Positions 26,179 to 34,736 of a stretch of DNA of 64,000 nt are shown here, in pieces. The stretch comes from Frondihabitans sp. Leaf304 (GTDB lineage: Bacteria; Actinomycetota; Actinomycetes; Actinomycetales; Microbacteriaceae). The stretch spans positions 1,027,616 to 1,091,615 of the forward strand of contig NZ_LMNV01000002.1 in the NCBI RefSeq assembly GCF_001423105.1, written 5' to 3'. Each line of letters starts with the position of its first letter. Positions within the stretch are counted from its first letter, which is position 1. The notes beneath the pieces are model-generated. The model ran no database searches. It was given only the letters and a program-made list of their open reading frames with translations, and was not told where the DNA came from. A program made the translations under genes and the position numbers.

Positions 26179-27390
26179 CTACGCGGCAGTCGCCACGAAC
26201 GCCTCGCCCGACCCCGTGACGGCGAGGCGCCACTCGTCGGGCGTGACGTAAACCGCTTCGCCGGCTCCGACCTTGATGTTGCCGTCCTGGCCCTTGAGGT
26301 GCAGCTCTCCGCTGGTCACGAGCACGATCGACGGCCCGCCGAGCTGGACGACCGCACCCGCCTCACCGGGCTGCACGTGCAGCAGGGCGAACCCGACACC
26401 GGTCGGGTCGAAGCGCTCGACGCCGGCACCGGCCTCGGTGGGCTTCAGGTACGGCAGGGGGAGCTCGTCGAAGTCGAGCACGCGGAGGAGCTCGGGCACG
26501 TCGACGTGCTTCGGGGTCAGTCCGCCGCGCAGCACGTTGTCGCTCGGGGCCATGAGCTCGATGCCGAGGCCGCCGAGGTAGGCGTGGATGTTGCCGGCGG
26601 GGAGGAAGAGCGCTTCTCCGCGCTGCAGCGTGACCCGGTTGAGGAGAAGCGCGACGACGACGCCCGGATCGCCCGGGTACTCGACGGCGAGGTCGGCGAT
26701 GGTGTGGATGGTCGCAGACACGGGCACGCCCGACTCCGACTCGTGGGCCACGGCGGCGGTTGCGGCATGACCGACCGCGGCGACGGTGCCGGCGGCGGCC
26801 TCACCGTCGAAGAGCCAGGCGACGGTCGCCTCGAGCGACTCGGCGAGGTGGGCGCGGAGCTCGTCGAAGGCGTCAGACCCAGCACCGCCAGCAGACGCGC
26901 CGGCCCTGGCCAGCACGTCGACGTCGGCGCGGGTCTCGGCGAGCGCTCGGAAGCCGCACAGCGCGTCGAAGGTGTCGCTCAGCGCGAAGATGATCTCGGG
27001 CTTCGGAAAGGGGTCTTTGTAGTTGCGCTCGCTTGCCTGGAGCGGCACGCCGGCGCGGTTCTCGCGCTCGAAGCCGTCACGAGCCTGCTCCGGGGTCGGG
27101 TGCGCCTGGATCGAGAGGGGCTTGGCGGCGGCGAGCACCTTCATCAAGAAGGGGAGTGAGCGGCGCCCGGATCCTAGAGTCCGATCGGGCTGCGCGGCGA
27201 TCCAGTCGGCCAGCGTGTCGGCTCCGTCGACGACTGCCGGGTTGACGATGACGCTCGGCGAACCGGGGTGGGCTCCGAGCCACAGCTCGGCCTCCGGGCG
27301 GCCGGACGGCTTGCGGCCGAGCAGCGTCGAGATCGCCGTCGTCGAACCCCACGCGTAGTCGCGCGGAACGTTGGTGATGGCTAGAAACAT
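26179..27390 (-). CDS. manA: Mannose-6-phosphate isomerase, class I
   Basis: A 403-residue zinc-dependent isomerase interconverting fructose-6-phosphate and mannose-6-phosphate. Metal and active-site segments are visible: SIQAHPTPEQA, FPKPEIIFAL and PAGNIHAYLGGLGIELMAPSDNVLRGGLTPKHVD. The ATG at 27390 follows AGAGGAAA; the open frame continues upstream for another ~200 codons but that part is an antisense shadow of the ligase-like gene. With ManB it leads to GDP-mannose for glycan assembly. It is convergent with the GlxA-type regulator gene across the 89-bp repeat. Length is normal. Confidence 0.95.
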   Translation of the reverse strand: MFLAITNVPRDYAWGSTTAISTLLGRKPSGRPEAELWLGAHPGSPSVIVNPAVVDGADTLADWIAAQPDRTLGSGRRSLPFLMKVLAAAKPLSIQAHPTPEQARDGFERENRAGVPLQASERNYKDPFPKPEIIFALSDTFDALCGFRALAETRADVDVLARAGASAGGAGSDAFDELRAHLAESLEATVAWLFDGEAAAGTVAAVGHAATAAVAHESESGVPVSATIHTIADLAVEYPGDPGVVVALLLNRVTLQRGEALFLPAGNIHAYLGGLGIELMAPSDNVLRGGLTPKHVDVPELLRVLDFDELPLPYLKPTEAGAGVERFDPTGVGFALLHVQPGEAGAVVQLGGPSIVLVTSGELHLKGQDGNIKVGAGEAVYVTPDEWRLAVTGSGEAFVATAA

Positions 27391-27512
27391 GGCTTTCCTC
27401 TTGTGGCTCTCATGGCGGTGCATCCGCTGGCTCCTCGTCTTCACAGACGCGAGCGTGCCCACCGGGCGGTTCGACCACGGTACCAACGCCGCAGAGGGCG
27501 GCGCTGAACGAC

Positions 27513-27518
27513 TAGCCT
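27513..27518 (+). promoter_or_regulatory. -10 box of the 27526 gene (leaderless)
   Basis: TAGCCT on the plus strand ends 7 nt before the ATG at 27526. No Shine-Dalgarno sequence is present, so a leaderless transcript is likely. Confidence 0.4.
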
Positions 27519-27525
27519 TACCGCC

Positions 27526-28902
27526 ATGGCCGTCGCTAGCCCACTTCCTCGCGTCGACTCGAGTCTCGCCAAGCCGGCGACCGAGCGGACCGCCTTCGCG
27601 ACCGCCGCTTTCCTCGTGCTGTTCGGCGGCGATCCGCTGCGTAATTCGATCAACTGGGCCGGCTGGGGTGTCGTCTGCGCGGCGCTCGTGGCGTGGGCGG
27701 TCGTGATCCTGGTGCGTCACCCGCCCCGCCTCTCGCGCGTGCCCGCTCTTCTGACACTCCTGCTGCTGTGGATGGTCGTCTCGCTCGTCTGGTCGGAGTA
27801 CCGGGTGGGCTCGCTGCTCGGCGTCGGCACTCAGTTGGCGACGACGATCGCGCCCGTCGCCATCGTCGCGACCACGTCGTGGACGGGCATCGTGAAGGCC
27901 CTCGGTCGCGCCCTGCGCACGGTCGTCGTGCTCTCGCTGGTGTTCGAGCTCGTCGTCGCGGTGTTCATCCGGCAGCCGTTCTGCCCGATCTACGTCGACT
28001 GCACTCCCCCGCACCCCGCCGCGTTCTTCTGGACTCGCGACGCCCTCTTCTCCGGTGGCCAGATCCAGGGGCTACCCGGCAACAGCAACCTCCTGGCGAT
28101 CTTCGCGCTGTACGCCCTCGTGGTCACCGCCGTCCAGGCTCACGGCCGCGTCATCGACCGGCGCACGGCCTGGTACGGCCTGGCCTCGTCGATCCTCGCC
28201 CTCGCCCTGACCCGGTCGTCGACCGTGCTCGCCTGCCTCGCGGTCGTGGCCGTGGTGCTCGGCTTCGCCGTTCTCGCCCGGAGGGTCCCCCTCCGTCGAC
28301 GCTGGCTCGTCGGCGTCCTGGCTCTCGCGCTTGCCGGGGTGGCGGCGCTCGCCCTCTCGCTCGGCTGGGGGCTCCTCCTCCGCCTGCTCGGCAAGACCAG
28401 CGACCTCACGGGCCGCGGCTACATCTGGTCGAAGGTCTATAAGTTGGCGGTCGAGCACCCGGTCGTGGGCTGGGGCTGGACCGGCTGGTGGCAGCCCTAC
28501 CTCGAACCGTTCAAGGGTCTCGCCAAGATCAAGGGCGTCGTCTACCTGCAGGCGCACAACGCCTACCTCGACATGTTCTTCCAGCTCGGCTGGATCGGCC
28601 TCACGCTCTTCGTCGGCGTGCTGGTCACGGCCGCGGCGCGCTCGTGGTGGTGGGCGACCGATCGACGCATGCTCGGCGTCGGCAAGCCCGCCCCGTGGAA
28701 CACCCTCGACCTGCTGCCGCTCCTGCTGCTCTCGATCCTGATCGTGCACGGGATCGGCGAGTCGCGGCTCAACGTCGAGTGGGGTTGGGCGCTGCTCGTG
28801 CTGGTCAGCTACGCCACCCGGGTCGACAACTTCCGCTGGTGGACGCGCCCCGGCGAGGCGGTCGTCCCCGCCGATGCCACGGTCGTCCGCGCCGCCGACT
28901 GA
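27526..28902 (+). CDS. O-antigen ligase-like membrane protein
   Basis: A 458-residue polytopic protein with about 11-12 hydrophobic segments and a Wzy_C-type ligase/polymerase loop. The segment GRGYIWSKVYKLAVEHPVVGWGWTGWW precedes YLQAHNAYLDMFFQLGWIG, which holds the conserved His of the family. Such proteins polymerise lipid-linked repeat units or attach glycans to acceptors on the outer face of the membrane. It is followed by copy B of the 89-bp repeat and then a paralogue at 29048. The acceptor and glycan are unknown. The start has a leaderless -10 arrangement. Confidence 0.85.
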   Translation: MAVASPLPRVDSSLAKPATERTAFATAAFLVLFGGDPLRNSINWAGWGVVCAALVAWAVVILVRHPPRLSRVPALLTLLLLWMVVSLVWSEYRVGSLLGVGTQLATTIAPVAIVATTSWTGIVKALGRALRTVVVLSLVFELVVAVFIRQPFCPIYVDCTPPHPAAFFWTRDALFSGGQIQGLPGNSNLLAIFALYALVVTAVQAHGRVIDRRTAWYGLASSILALALTRSSTVLACLAVVAVVLGFAVLARRVPLRRRWLVGVLALALAGVAALALSLGWGLLLRLLGKTSDLTGRGYIWSKVYKLAVEHPVVGWGWTGWWQPYLEPFKGLAKIKGVVYLQAHNAYLDMFFQLGWIGLTLFVGVLVTAAARSWWWATDRRMLGVGKPAPWNTLDLLPLLLLSILIVHGIGESRLNVEWGWALLVLVSYATRVDNFRWWTRPGEAVVPADATVVRAAD

Positions 28903-28931
28903 TCCCTCGTCGTGGCTGAACCCAGCGGCCG

Positions 28932-29020
28932 CTGCCGAATTGGAAGGAAAAACCTCGCACGCGCAACGAGATCATGCGGATCCGGGCCCATCGCCCGCAG
29001 AATCTCCTTCGAATTTGCAG
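28932..29020 (-). repeat. 89-bp dispersed palindromic repeat, copy B
   Basis: Inverted relative to copy A. Read on the minus strand its first arm is identical over 18 bp to the left arm of copy A (CTGCAAATTCGAAGGAGA, 29020-29003) and its second arm (28932-28952) corresponds to the T-rich right arm; GGATCC is central here too. Both copies are exactly 89 bp between arm ends. It lies between two ligase-like genes on the same strand. Confidence 0.82.
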
Positions 29021-29035
29021 GCACGGCGTACCTGA

Positions 29036-29041
29036 GACAAT
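29036..29041 (+). promoter_or_regulatory. -10 box of the 29048 gene
   Basis: GACAAT ends 6 nt before the GTG at 29048, giving a leaderless transcript; alternatively GAGGG at 29042-29046 could serve the ATG at 29054 if transcription begins further upstream. Confidence 0.35.
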
Positions 29042-29047
29042 GAGGGC

Positions 29048-30364
29048 GTGACCATGCCCGGCTCGACCCGCGACCCCCTGCGTCGCTACCTGTCGGCATG
29101 GATCGGCTTCTCCGCCGGCGGATCGTTCAGCCAGGTGCTCACCGTCGCGATCCTGCTGTATGCCCTCGGCATCCACACCGTCCGGGCGCTGATCGGTTGG
29201 CCCGGCTCGATCGCGATCCTGGTCACACTGGTGCTCCTGGCGGGGTTGTCGCTCTTCGGCGCTCGGCACCACATCGAATGGCACGGCATCCTGCCGGTGT
29301 CGCTGATGGCGCTGTTCGCCTACTTCTTCCTCTCGTCGTTCTGGAGCCAGTACACCTGGGTCACGATCGGCGGCGTCATCTACGCGCTCGCCTTCGGGGC
29401 GCTGGGCATGTATCTGGCCCTCGGGCGCGACCTGGTTCAGCTGATCCGCGCCACCGGCGATGCGCTGCGGATCCTGCTGACTGTCTCCTTGTCTCTCGAA
29501 GTGCTCTCCGGGATCCTGATCGATCAGCCGATCGCGATCCTCGGTATTCAGGGCAACCTGGCCGAGGGCGGGCCTATCCAGGGCGTGGCCGGCACCCGCA
29601 ACTACCTGGGGTTCCTGGCGGCGCTCGCTCTCGTGACGTTCGCGGTCGAGTGGTTCACCCGGTCGATCACGCTCGGCGTCGGGGTCGCGTCCGGGGTGCT
29701 CGCCCTGCTGACGCTGACGTTCGCCAGCTCGCCGGTGACCTCGATCGCCGTCCTCGCGCTGGTGATCGCCGCGATCGCGCTGCGGAGCCTCCGGCAAAGC
29801 CCGCCGGAGCGCCGCGCACTCTTGCAGGTGATCCTGGCGGTCCTCGTGGTGCTCGGCCTCGTACTCGCCTACCTCGCGAGGCGTCGGCTCATCTCGGCGA
29901 TCGGCGCGACCTCCGACCTCGACGTGCGGCTGCAGCTCTGGGCGAAGATCCGCGAGCTCATCTCGCTGCACAGTCTCGTCGGCTGGGGCTTCGCCGGTCA
30001 GTGGCCAACCGAGGTCTTCCCGTTCTCGACTCTGACGAATGTGAGCGGCCGTGTCTCCGAGACCGGGCTCGGTGCGTTCTTCGACACCTGGTTCCAGCTC
30101 GGGCTCGCCGGTCTCGTCATGCTCCTCGCTGCCGGGGCGCTGGCTTTCACCCGCTCCTGGCTGACTGCGTCGGCACACCCGATCGTCGCGTACACCTGGC
30201 CGGCGCTCGTGCTGCTGCTCATCGCCGTGACCGCGATCGCCGAGAGCTACCCGCTGTTCGAGGGCACATTGATGCTGTTCGTCGCGATCGCGACGATCTC
30301 GGCCCGCAAGCGCTCGTGGCGGCAGAACCTCGCTGCGAACACAGGATCCAGCCGCACCCGCTGA
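29048..30364 (+). CDS. O-antigen ligase-like protein, atypical motif
   Basis: A 438-residue membrane protein with about 11 hydrophobic segments, clearly a paralogue of the 27526 product (compare LWAKIRELISLHSLVGWGFAGQWP with its IWSKVYKLAVEHPVVGWGWTGWW). At the catalytic loop, the neighbour's YLQAHNAYLDMFFQLGW is replaced by VSETGLGAFFDTWFQLGL, so the conserved His and Asn are missing. It may use a different mechanism or serve as a non-catalytic partner. Start: GTG at 29048 fits a leaderless promoter; ATG at 29054 is two codons later. It converges with the secreted repeat-protein gene across the 19-bp arrays. Confidence 0.78.
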   Translation: MTMPGSTRDPLRRYLSAWIGFSAGGSFSQVLTVAILLYALGIHTVRALIGWPGSIAILVTLVLLAGLSLFGARHHIEWHGILPVSLMALFAYFFLSSFWSQYTWVTIGGVIYALAFGALGMYLALGRDLVQLIRATGDALRILLTVSLSLEVLSGILIDQPIAILGIQGNLAEGGPIQGVAGTRNYLGFLAALALVTFAVEWFTRSITLGVGVASGVLALLTLTFASSPVTSIAVLALVIAAIALRSLRQSPPERRALLQVILAVLVVLGLVLAYLARRRLISAIGATSDLDVRLQLWAKIRELISLHSLVGWGFAGQWPTEVFPFSTLTNVSGRVSETGLGAFFDTWFQLGLAGLVMLLAAGALAFTRSWLTASAHPIVAYTWPALVLLLIAVTAIAESYPLFEGTLMLFVAIATISARKRSWRQNLAANTGSSRTR

Positions 30365-30410
30365 CCCCCGGCGCGACCCGGGCCTGTTGCGCTGCACCAT
30401 CGCGTCCCTG

Positions 30411-30486
30411 CAGACCCGCCACATCGGCACAGACCCGCCACACGGGCACAGACCCGCACAGCCGGCCAAAACCCGCCTCCTAGGCG
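30411..30486 (-). repeat. 19-bp-period array, left (inverted) half
   Basis: CAGACCCGC begins at 30411, 30430 and 30449, exactly 19 bp apart, with a degenerate fourth unit (AAAACCCGC) at 30468. The units are the reverse complement of those in the right array, and on the minus strand read GCGGGTCTGTGCC plus a variable tail. Located between two convergent genes. Confidence 0.9.
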
Positions 30487-30581
30487 CGCTGTTTATGCCG
30501 AGTATGCGGGTCTGAGCCGATCGAGCGGGTCTGAGCCGAGTATGCGGGTCTGACCCAATCGTGCGGGTCTGAGCCAATCGA
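30487..30581 (+). repeat. 19-bp-period array, right half
   Basis: GCGGGTCTG begins at 30506, 30525, 30544 and 30563, exactly 19 bp apart, each followed by AGCCGA, AGCCGA, ACCCAA and AGCCAA and a 4-base variable tail. A decayed unit (30487-30505) precedes them. With the left array the locus forms a large inverted repeat of iterons. No ORF crosses it. Confidence 0.9.
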
Positions 30582-30594
30582 GCGCCCGGCCGCA

Positions 30595-32706
30595 CTATTT
30601 GACGACGACCGCCTTGCACCCGAGCTTCGTGTTCGCGCCCTTGTCGGCACCGATGCCGTAGGCGCAGATCGTGTGCTTGCCCTTCGCGAGGGTCTTCGTC
30701 AGCGTGTACCCGTGTAGCGCTCCGGGCAGCTTGTAGACGCGCGCCACGTCGGCCCGTGCGACCGACGTCGGCACCCGGTAGCCCTTGCCGTCGATGTAGA
30801 CGTCGACCTTGATCGAGGTTGCGACCGAGTCGGGGTCGAACGCCCAGCCCTTCGCCGTGACGGCCTTCTTCGACACCGTGACCGAGTCGAGTGCACCCTT
30901 CGGCTTGGTGTCGGTCGTCACCGTGCGGCAGGGGGCGATGTGCCCGCTCGTGCCGGCAGTGCCCGCCTGGTTGATCCCGCCGACGCAGAGCGTGTGCGTG
31001 CCGGGCTTCACCGTGACGGTGGCCGAGAAGCCGTGCGCGGCCCCGTAGGCCGGGTACGACGTCGCGACACCCGGGCGCGCAGCCGACGCGGTGACCTTGG
31101 CGAGACGCGAACCGTCGACCCCGACCGACACGGCGATCGACTTCGCCGTGTCGGCGTCGATGGCCCAGCCCGAGACGGTGATCGTTCGAAGCGTGGTGGT
31201 GACCTTCTCGATCGTTCCGCGGGGCGACGACGAAAGGACAGCGACGGTGGCGCAGTCGTCGACGGGGGTGTCGGATCCTCGTCCGGTGTTGACGCCGGTC
31301 ACGCACACCCGGCGCGCTCCCTCCGTGGCGGGCACGACCGTCGAGAAGCCGTGAAGGGCTCCGACCGCGGGGTGGGCTTTGGCGACGTCGAGGCGCGAGT
31401 TAGCCGCGGTGAGCGTGCGCACCGTCTTACCGTCGACGGCGATCCGCGCCCGTATCGACGATGTGGTCTCGGGGTCGGCGACCCATCCGGAGACGAGGAT
31501 CCCGCCCGGCGCCGCTCGCACCACGTCGACCGCGCCGAAGGGCGAGGGGTCGGCGACCGTGACCGGCGTGCAGGAGACGAGCTTCGCGGCCTTGTTGACG
31601 CCGATCGCGGTGACGCAGACGTCGTAGCTGCCGGGGCTCGCCGCCAGGGTCGTCGAGAAACCGTGTTTCGAGCCGGAGTCCGGGTACACCTTGCCGACGT
31701 CGGCCCGCACGGCCGAGGCGACGAGCGTCTTCGTCGACGCCCCATAAGCCACCGACACCGAGATGGACGCGGTGCTCGTGCGGTCGAGGGCCCACCCGCT
31801 GAGCGTGATCGTTCCGATACCGCCGACGGCCTTGTCGACGTGCCCGGTCGTGGTCGCCACGGGGGCTGCGGGGGTGCCGCTGGCGGGGGTGCCCGCGGTC
31901 GGCGAACCGAACCAGTTCGAGAAGTAGACCCAGAAGTTGCGGTTGCCGTAGGCGGAGCAGCTGTCGCCGGTGCCGGAGAGGTTCGCGAGGGCCGCGGCGT
32001 TCGGCGTGTACGGCGTGTAGTAGTAAAGGTTCGCGGTCGCCTGGTTCGCGATCGTCACCTTCTTGGTCCCGCAGGGGGAGCTAGGGCTGTAGCGCACGGC
32101 GACCGTAGTGCCGGGCGTGTACGTCGTGAACGACTTGGAGGTGCCGGCCGGGTTCGCGTAGCGCTTGAACTGCCAGGCAGCGCGGTAGACCTGGTTGTAG
32201 ATGCCGGCGTAGGCCGGGTCGCAGCCGCTGCCCGTGTCGGGGCAGGCGTATCCCATTGCGCGATCGATGGCGTAGGTCGAGGGCGCGGTGGAGGTGACGA
32301 GCCCCTGCTCCTTCTGCAGCGAGACGAGCAGCACCTCGGGGTTGATGCCGCAGGCGCGGCCGACCTTCGCGATGATGCGCGCGGTGGTCTCGTTCTTCGC
32401 GCCCGCGTACGCGGCGCACATGGCGTCGGCGGCGCGGCTGGTGGTCGTCGTCGTCAGGATGTCGAGGCACCGGGTGTTCGAGCAGGTGCCGCTCTTACCG
32501 GCGAGGAACGTCTGGATCTGCGCCTCGCTCAGAGCATCCGAGTCGAAGAAGACCGCGTTGCTCACGATGTTTCCGGCATCGAACTGCGAACCGGAGAGCG
32601 CCTCGGCGGGGCTCGGCGCCGAGACGAACTGGATGCCGGTGAGCAGCGCCGCCGCCGCACTCGCGGCGACGGCGAGTGCGACGAGGCGTCGTGCGGCGGT
32701 GATCAT
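30595..32706 (-). CDS. Secreted lysozyme-like protein with four C-terminal repeats
   Basis: A 703-residue exported protein: signal peptide (about residues 1-36), an N-terminal domain of ~240 residues with an all-helical lysozyme/glucosaminidase-like core (INPEVLLVSLQKEQGL with a candidate catalytic Glu, then AIDRAMGYACPDTGSGCDPAYAGIYNQVY), and four ~95-residue repeats to the C-terminus. Each repeat has G-x-V/I-D ... V-x-GW-x-x-D ... R-x-DV ... G-x-x-HG(F/Y) ... C and ends with Cys-x-x-V. The repeats also occur in the upstream GH25 gene, whose stop overlaps this ATG (ATGA). The start at 32706 is set by that overlap and by the signal peptide. A wall-hydrolase or wall-binding role is inferred. 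Confidence 0.78.
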   Translation of the reverse strand: MITAARRLVALAVAASAAAALLTGIQFVSAPSPAEALSGSQFDAGNIVSNAVFFDSDALSEAQIQTFLAGKSGTCSNTRCLDILTTTTTSRAADAMCAAYAGAKNETTARIIAKVGRACGINPEVLLVSLQKEQGLVTSTAPSTYAIDRAMGYACPDTGSGCDPAYAGIYNQVYRAAWQFKRYANPAGTSKSFTTYTPGTTVAVRYSPSSPCGTKKVTIANQATANLYYYTPYTPNAAALANLSGTGDSCSAYGNRNFWVYFSNWFGSPTAGTPASGTPAAPVATTTGHVDKAVGGIGTITLSGWALDRTSTASISVSVAYGASTKTLVASAVRADVGKVYPDSGSKHGFSTTLAASPGSYDVCVTAIGVNKAAKLVSCTPVTVADPSPFGAVDVVRAAPGGILVSGWVADPETTSSIRARIAVDGKTVRTLTAANSRLDVAKAHPAVGALHGFSTVVPATEGARRVCVTGVNTGRGSDTPVDDCATVAVLSSSPRGTIEKVTTTLRTITVSGWAIDADTAKSIAVSVGVDGSRLAKVTASAARPGVATSYPAYGAAHGFSATVTVKPGTHTLCVGGINQAGTAGTSGHIAPCRTVTTDTKPKGALDSVTVSKKAVTAKGWAFDPDSVATSIKVDVYIDGKGYRVPTSVARADVARVYKLPGALHGYTLTKTLAKGKHTICAYGIGADKGANTKLGCKAVVVK

Positions 32707-34736
32707 TTCACGGTGACGTAGGCGCACTTCAGCACGGGGTTCTTGCCCTTGCTGGAGTCCATCCCGTACACGCAGACGTGCTTCTTGCCCTTCGGAATCT
32801 TCACGGTCGACGAGAAACCGTGCTTCGCCCCGTAGGCCGGGTACTTGCGCCCGACGTCGTTGCGGGTGTTTCCCGCCGCGAAGTAGGAGTGGATCTTGCC
32901 GACGTGCAGCGCGCCGCGGATGGCCGTCTTGGGAGTGTCGATGTCAACCATCCAGCCCGACACGGTCACGGTGCCCTTGCCGCCGACGATTCTGTCGACG
33001 CTGCCCCGGGGCAGGTTGTTCACTGTGGCGCGGACGCAGGATCCGACGGTCGCGTTCTTCCCGCTGCCCACGTTCACGCCGGTGACGCAGACCTTGGGCG
33101 TGCCCTGCGGAACGGTGAGCGTGACGTCGAAACCGTGCTTGCCGCCGTAGGCGGGGTAGGCCGAGGCCACCCCGGAGCGCGCGACGGAGGCGGTGACGGT
33201 CTTCGAGACGGAGTTAGCAGCGACCTTGACCTTGATCGACGACGCGGTGCCGCCATCGAACGACCAGCCCTTGACCCGCACGGTCGTCGGCGTGGTGGTG
33301 ACGGAGTCGATGACGCCGACCGGGTTGAGGCCCATCGACTTCTTGGTCACGCAGGGCTCGAGCAGGGTGTTGCCGCCCGTGCCGACGTTGATCCCGTAGG
33401 CGCACACCTTGTAACTGGCCTTCGCCACCGGAATGACGGTGTCGTAGCCGTGCGCGGCGCCCCATGACGGATACTGGGCCGCCACGTCGTTCCGGGTCTT
33501 GTTCGCCTTGACGGAGACGACCTTGGAGCCGACGTAGATGTGAGTGGTGATGGAACCCTTGCTGTCGGGGTCGAGGGTCCATCCCCGCACCCGGATGCCA
33601 CCGGGCACGGTGCTGATCTGGTCGACGTTACCCTTCGGCGAATGAGCGGCCGCCACGAGCGACGACGGGAGCACGAAGCCCTTGAGCGCCGCGGCCGAGC
33701 CGTTGAAGACGCTCGAGTCGCCGGCGAACGGACCGGTGGAGGAGTACTGCCAGATGGTCCAGTCGCTCCAGTTGGCCGGCACGGCGAACGGCCCCTGCGA
33801 CAGCTCGCGGCCGTAGTTCGCGATCATGAGCTTGTTGGCGCTGAACGCCTTGCTTCCGCCGGTGCAGTCTTGCCACCAGTAGTAGCCGGTGTAGATGGCC
33901 GGGGTGATGCCCGTCATGCTCTTGACCTTGTCGGAGAAGGCCTTGATCCACGAGATCATCTGACCCTGGCTGAGGCCCCAACAGCCCGCCTCGAGGTCCA
34001 GGAGCGGCGGCAGGGTCTTGCCATCGGCCGACCAGCCACCACCGTTGTTCACGAAGTAGGCGGCCTGCGCGGCTCCCGAGGTCTCGCCCGGGTGCGCGAA
34101 GTGATACGCCCCCGTGTACATGCCGGCCTTGCGCGCGCCGCTGTACTGCGAGCTGAAGAGAGAGCTCTTGTAGCTGGTGTTCTCGGTGGCCTTGACGTAG
34201 GCGAAGCGGGCGCCCTGTTTGTAGCTGGAGGCCCAGTTGACACTGGTCTGCCAGCCGCTGACGTCCATGCCCTTGATGTTCGACGACGAGGCGCCCGAGA
34301 CGGACTTCGTCGTCGCGGCCTTCGACTGCACCCGGAACTGCTGGGTCGGCGCGACCTCGGTCTCGGCGAGCGACGAGCCCATCGTGTGGTTGCCGGAGGC
34401 GTCTTGAACGGCGAGCGACGGGTCGGTGTCGGCGGCGGAGCCGTCGACCACGTCGGCCGCGTTGGCTTCGGCGTCGGAGGTGGCGCCGCCCGAGGACGGC
34501 GCGGCGGGGGCTGCGGTCGGCTCGGTGGTCGAAGCCGGGGTCGGCTCGGCGGTCGCGGCAGCGTCGGCGGTGGTGCCGCCGCTCGCAGCGGCCGGGGCCG
34601 TGGCGGCGACACTCGGCGCCGGGGTGGGGGTCGCGGCGACGGCAGCGGTGCCGAGCAGCGCGCCCGAGGCGGCGATGGCGACAGCGGCGGTCACCCCGAC
34701 CACGGCCCGAAGGGTGGCGCGGCGCGGGGCCGTCAT
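32703..34736 (-). CDS. Secreted GH25 muramidase with three C-terminal repeats
   Basis: A 677-residue exported protein: signal peptide (about residues 1-34), a low-complexity Ala/Pro/Thr-rich linker to about residue 125, a GH25 lysozyme catalytic domain (about 145-345) with the DVSGWQ first catalytic-site segment and LLDLEAG catalytic Asp/Glu strand, then three ~95-residue repeats of the same kind as in the next gene. GH25 enzymes cleave the MurNAc-GlcNAc bond of peptidoglycan. The start at 34736 is chosen to place the signal peptide first; an in-frame ATG at 34829 would add 31 charged residues and also lacks a good ribosome binding site. It is the upstream gene of a coupled pair. Confidence 0.85.
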   Translation of the reverse strand: MTAPRRATLRAVVGVTAAVAIAASGALLGTAAVAATPTPAPSVAATAPAAASGGTTADAAATAEPTPASTTEPTAAPAAPSSGGATSDAEANAADVVDGSAADTDPSLAVQDASGNHTMGSSLAETEVAPTQQFRVQSKAATTKSVSGASSSNIKGMDVSGWQTSVNWASSYKQGARFAYVKATENTSYKSSLFSSQYSGARKAGMYTGAYHFAHPGETSGAAQAAYFVNNGGGWSADGKTLPPLLDLEAGCWGLSQGQMISWIKAFSDKVKSMTGITPAIYTGYYWWQDCTGGSKAFSANKLMIANYGRELSQGPFAVPANWSDWTIWQYSSTGPFAGDSSVFNGSAAALKGFVLPSSLVAAAHSPKGNVDQISTVPGGIRVRGWTLDPDSKGSITTHIYVGSKVVSVKANKTRNDVAAQYPSWGAAHGYDTVIPVAKASYKVCAYGINVGTGGNTLLEPCVTKKSMGLNPVGVIDSVTTTPTTVRVKGWSFDGGTASSIKVKVAANSVSKTVTASVARSGVASAYPAYGGKHGFDVTLTVPQGTPKVCVTGVNVGSGKNATVGSCVRATVNNLPRGSVDRIVGGKGTVTVSGWMVDIDTPKTAIRGALHVGKIHSYFAAGNTRNDVGRKYPAYGAKHGFSSTVKIPKGKKHVCVYGMDSSKGKNPVLKCAYVTVK

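Noticed and set aside
26013-29020. A composite transposon bounded by the two 89-bp repeats
   Set aside because: No transposase lies between them, no target duplication is evident, and base composition and codon use of the enclosed genes match the neighbours.
30411-30581. Possible CRISPR array
   Set aside because: Units are 19 bp, contiguous, in two orientations, with no spacers or cas genes.
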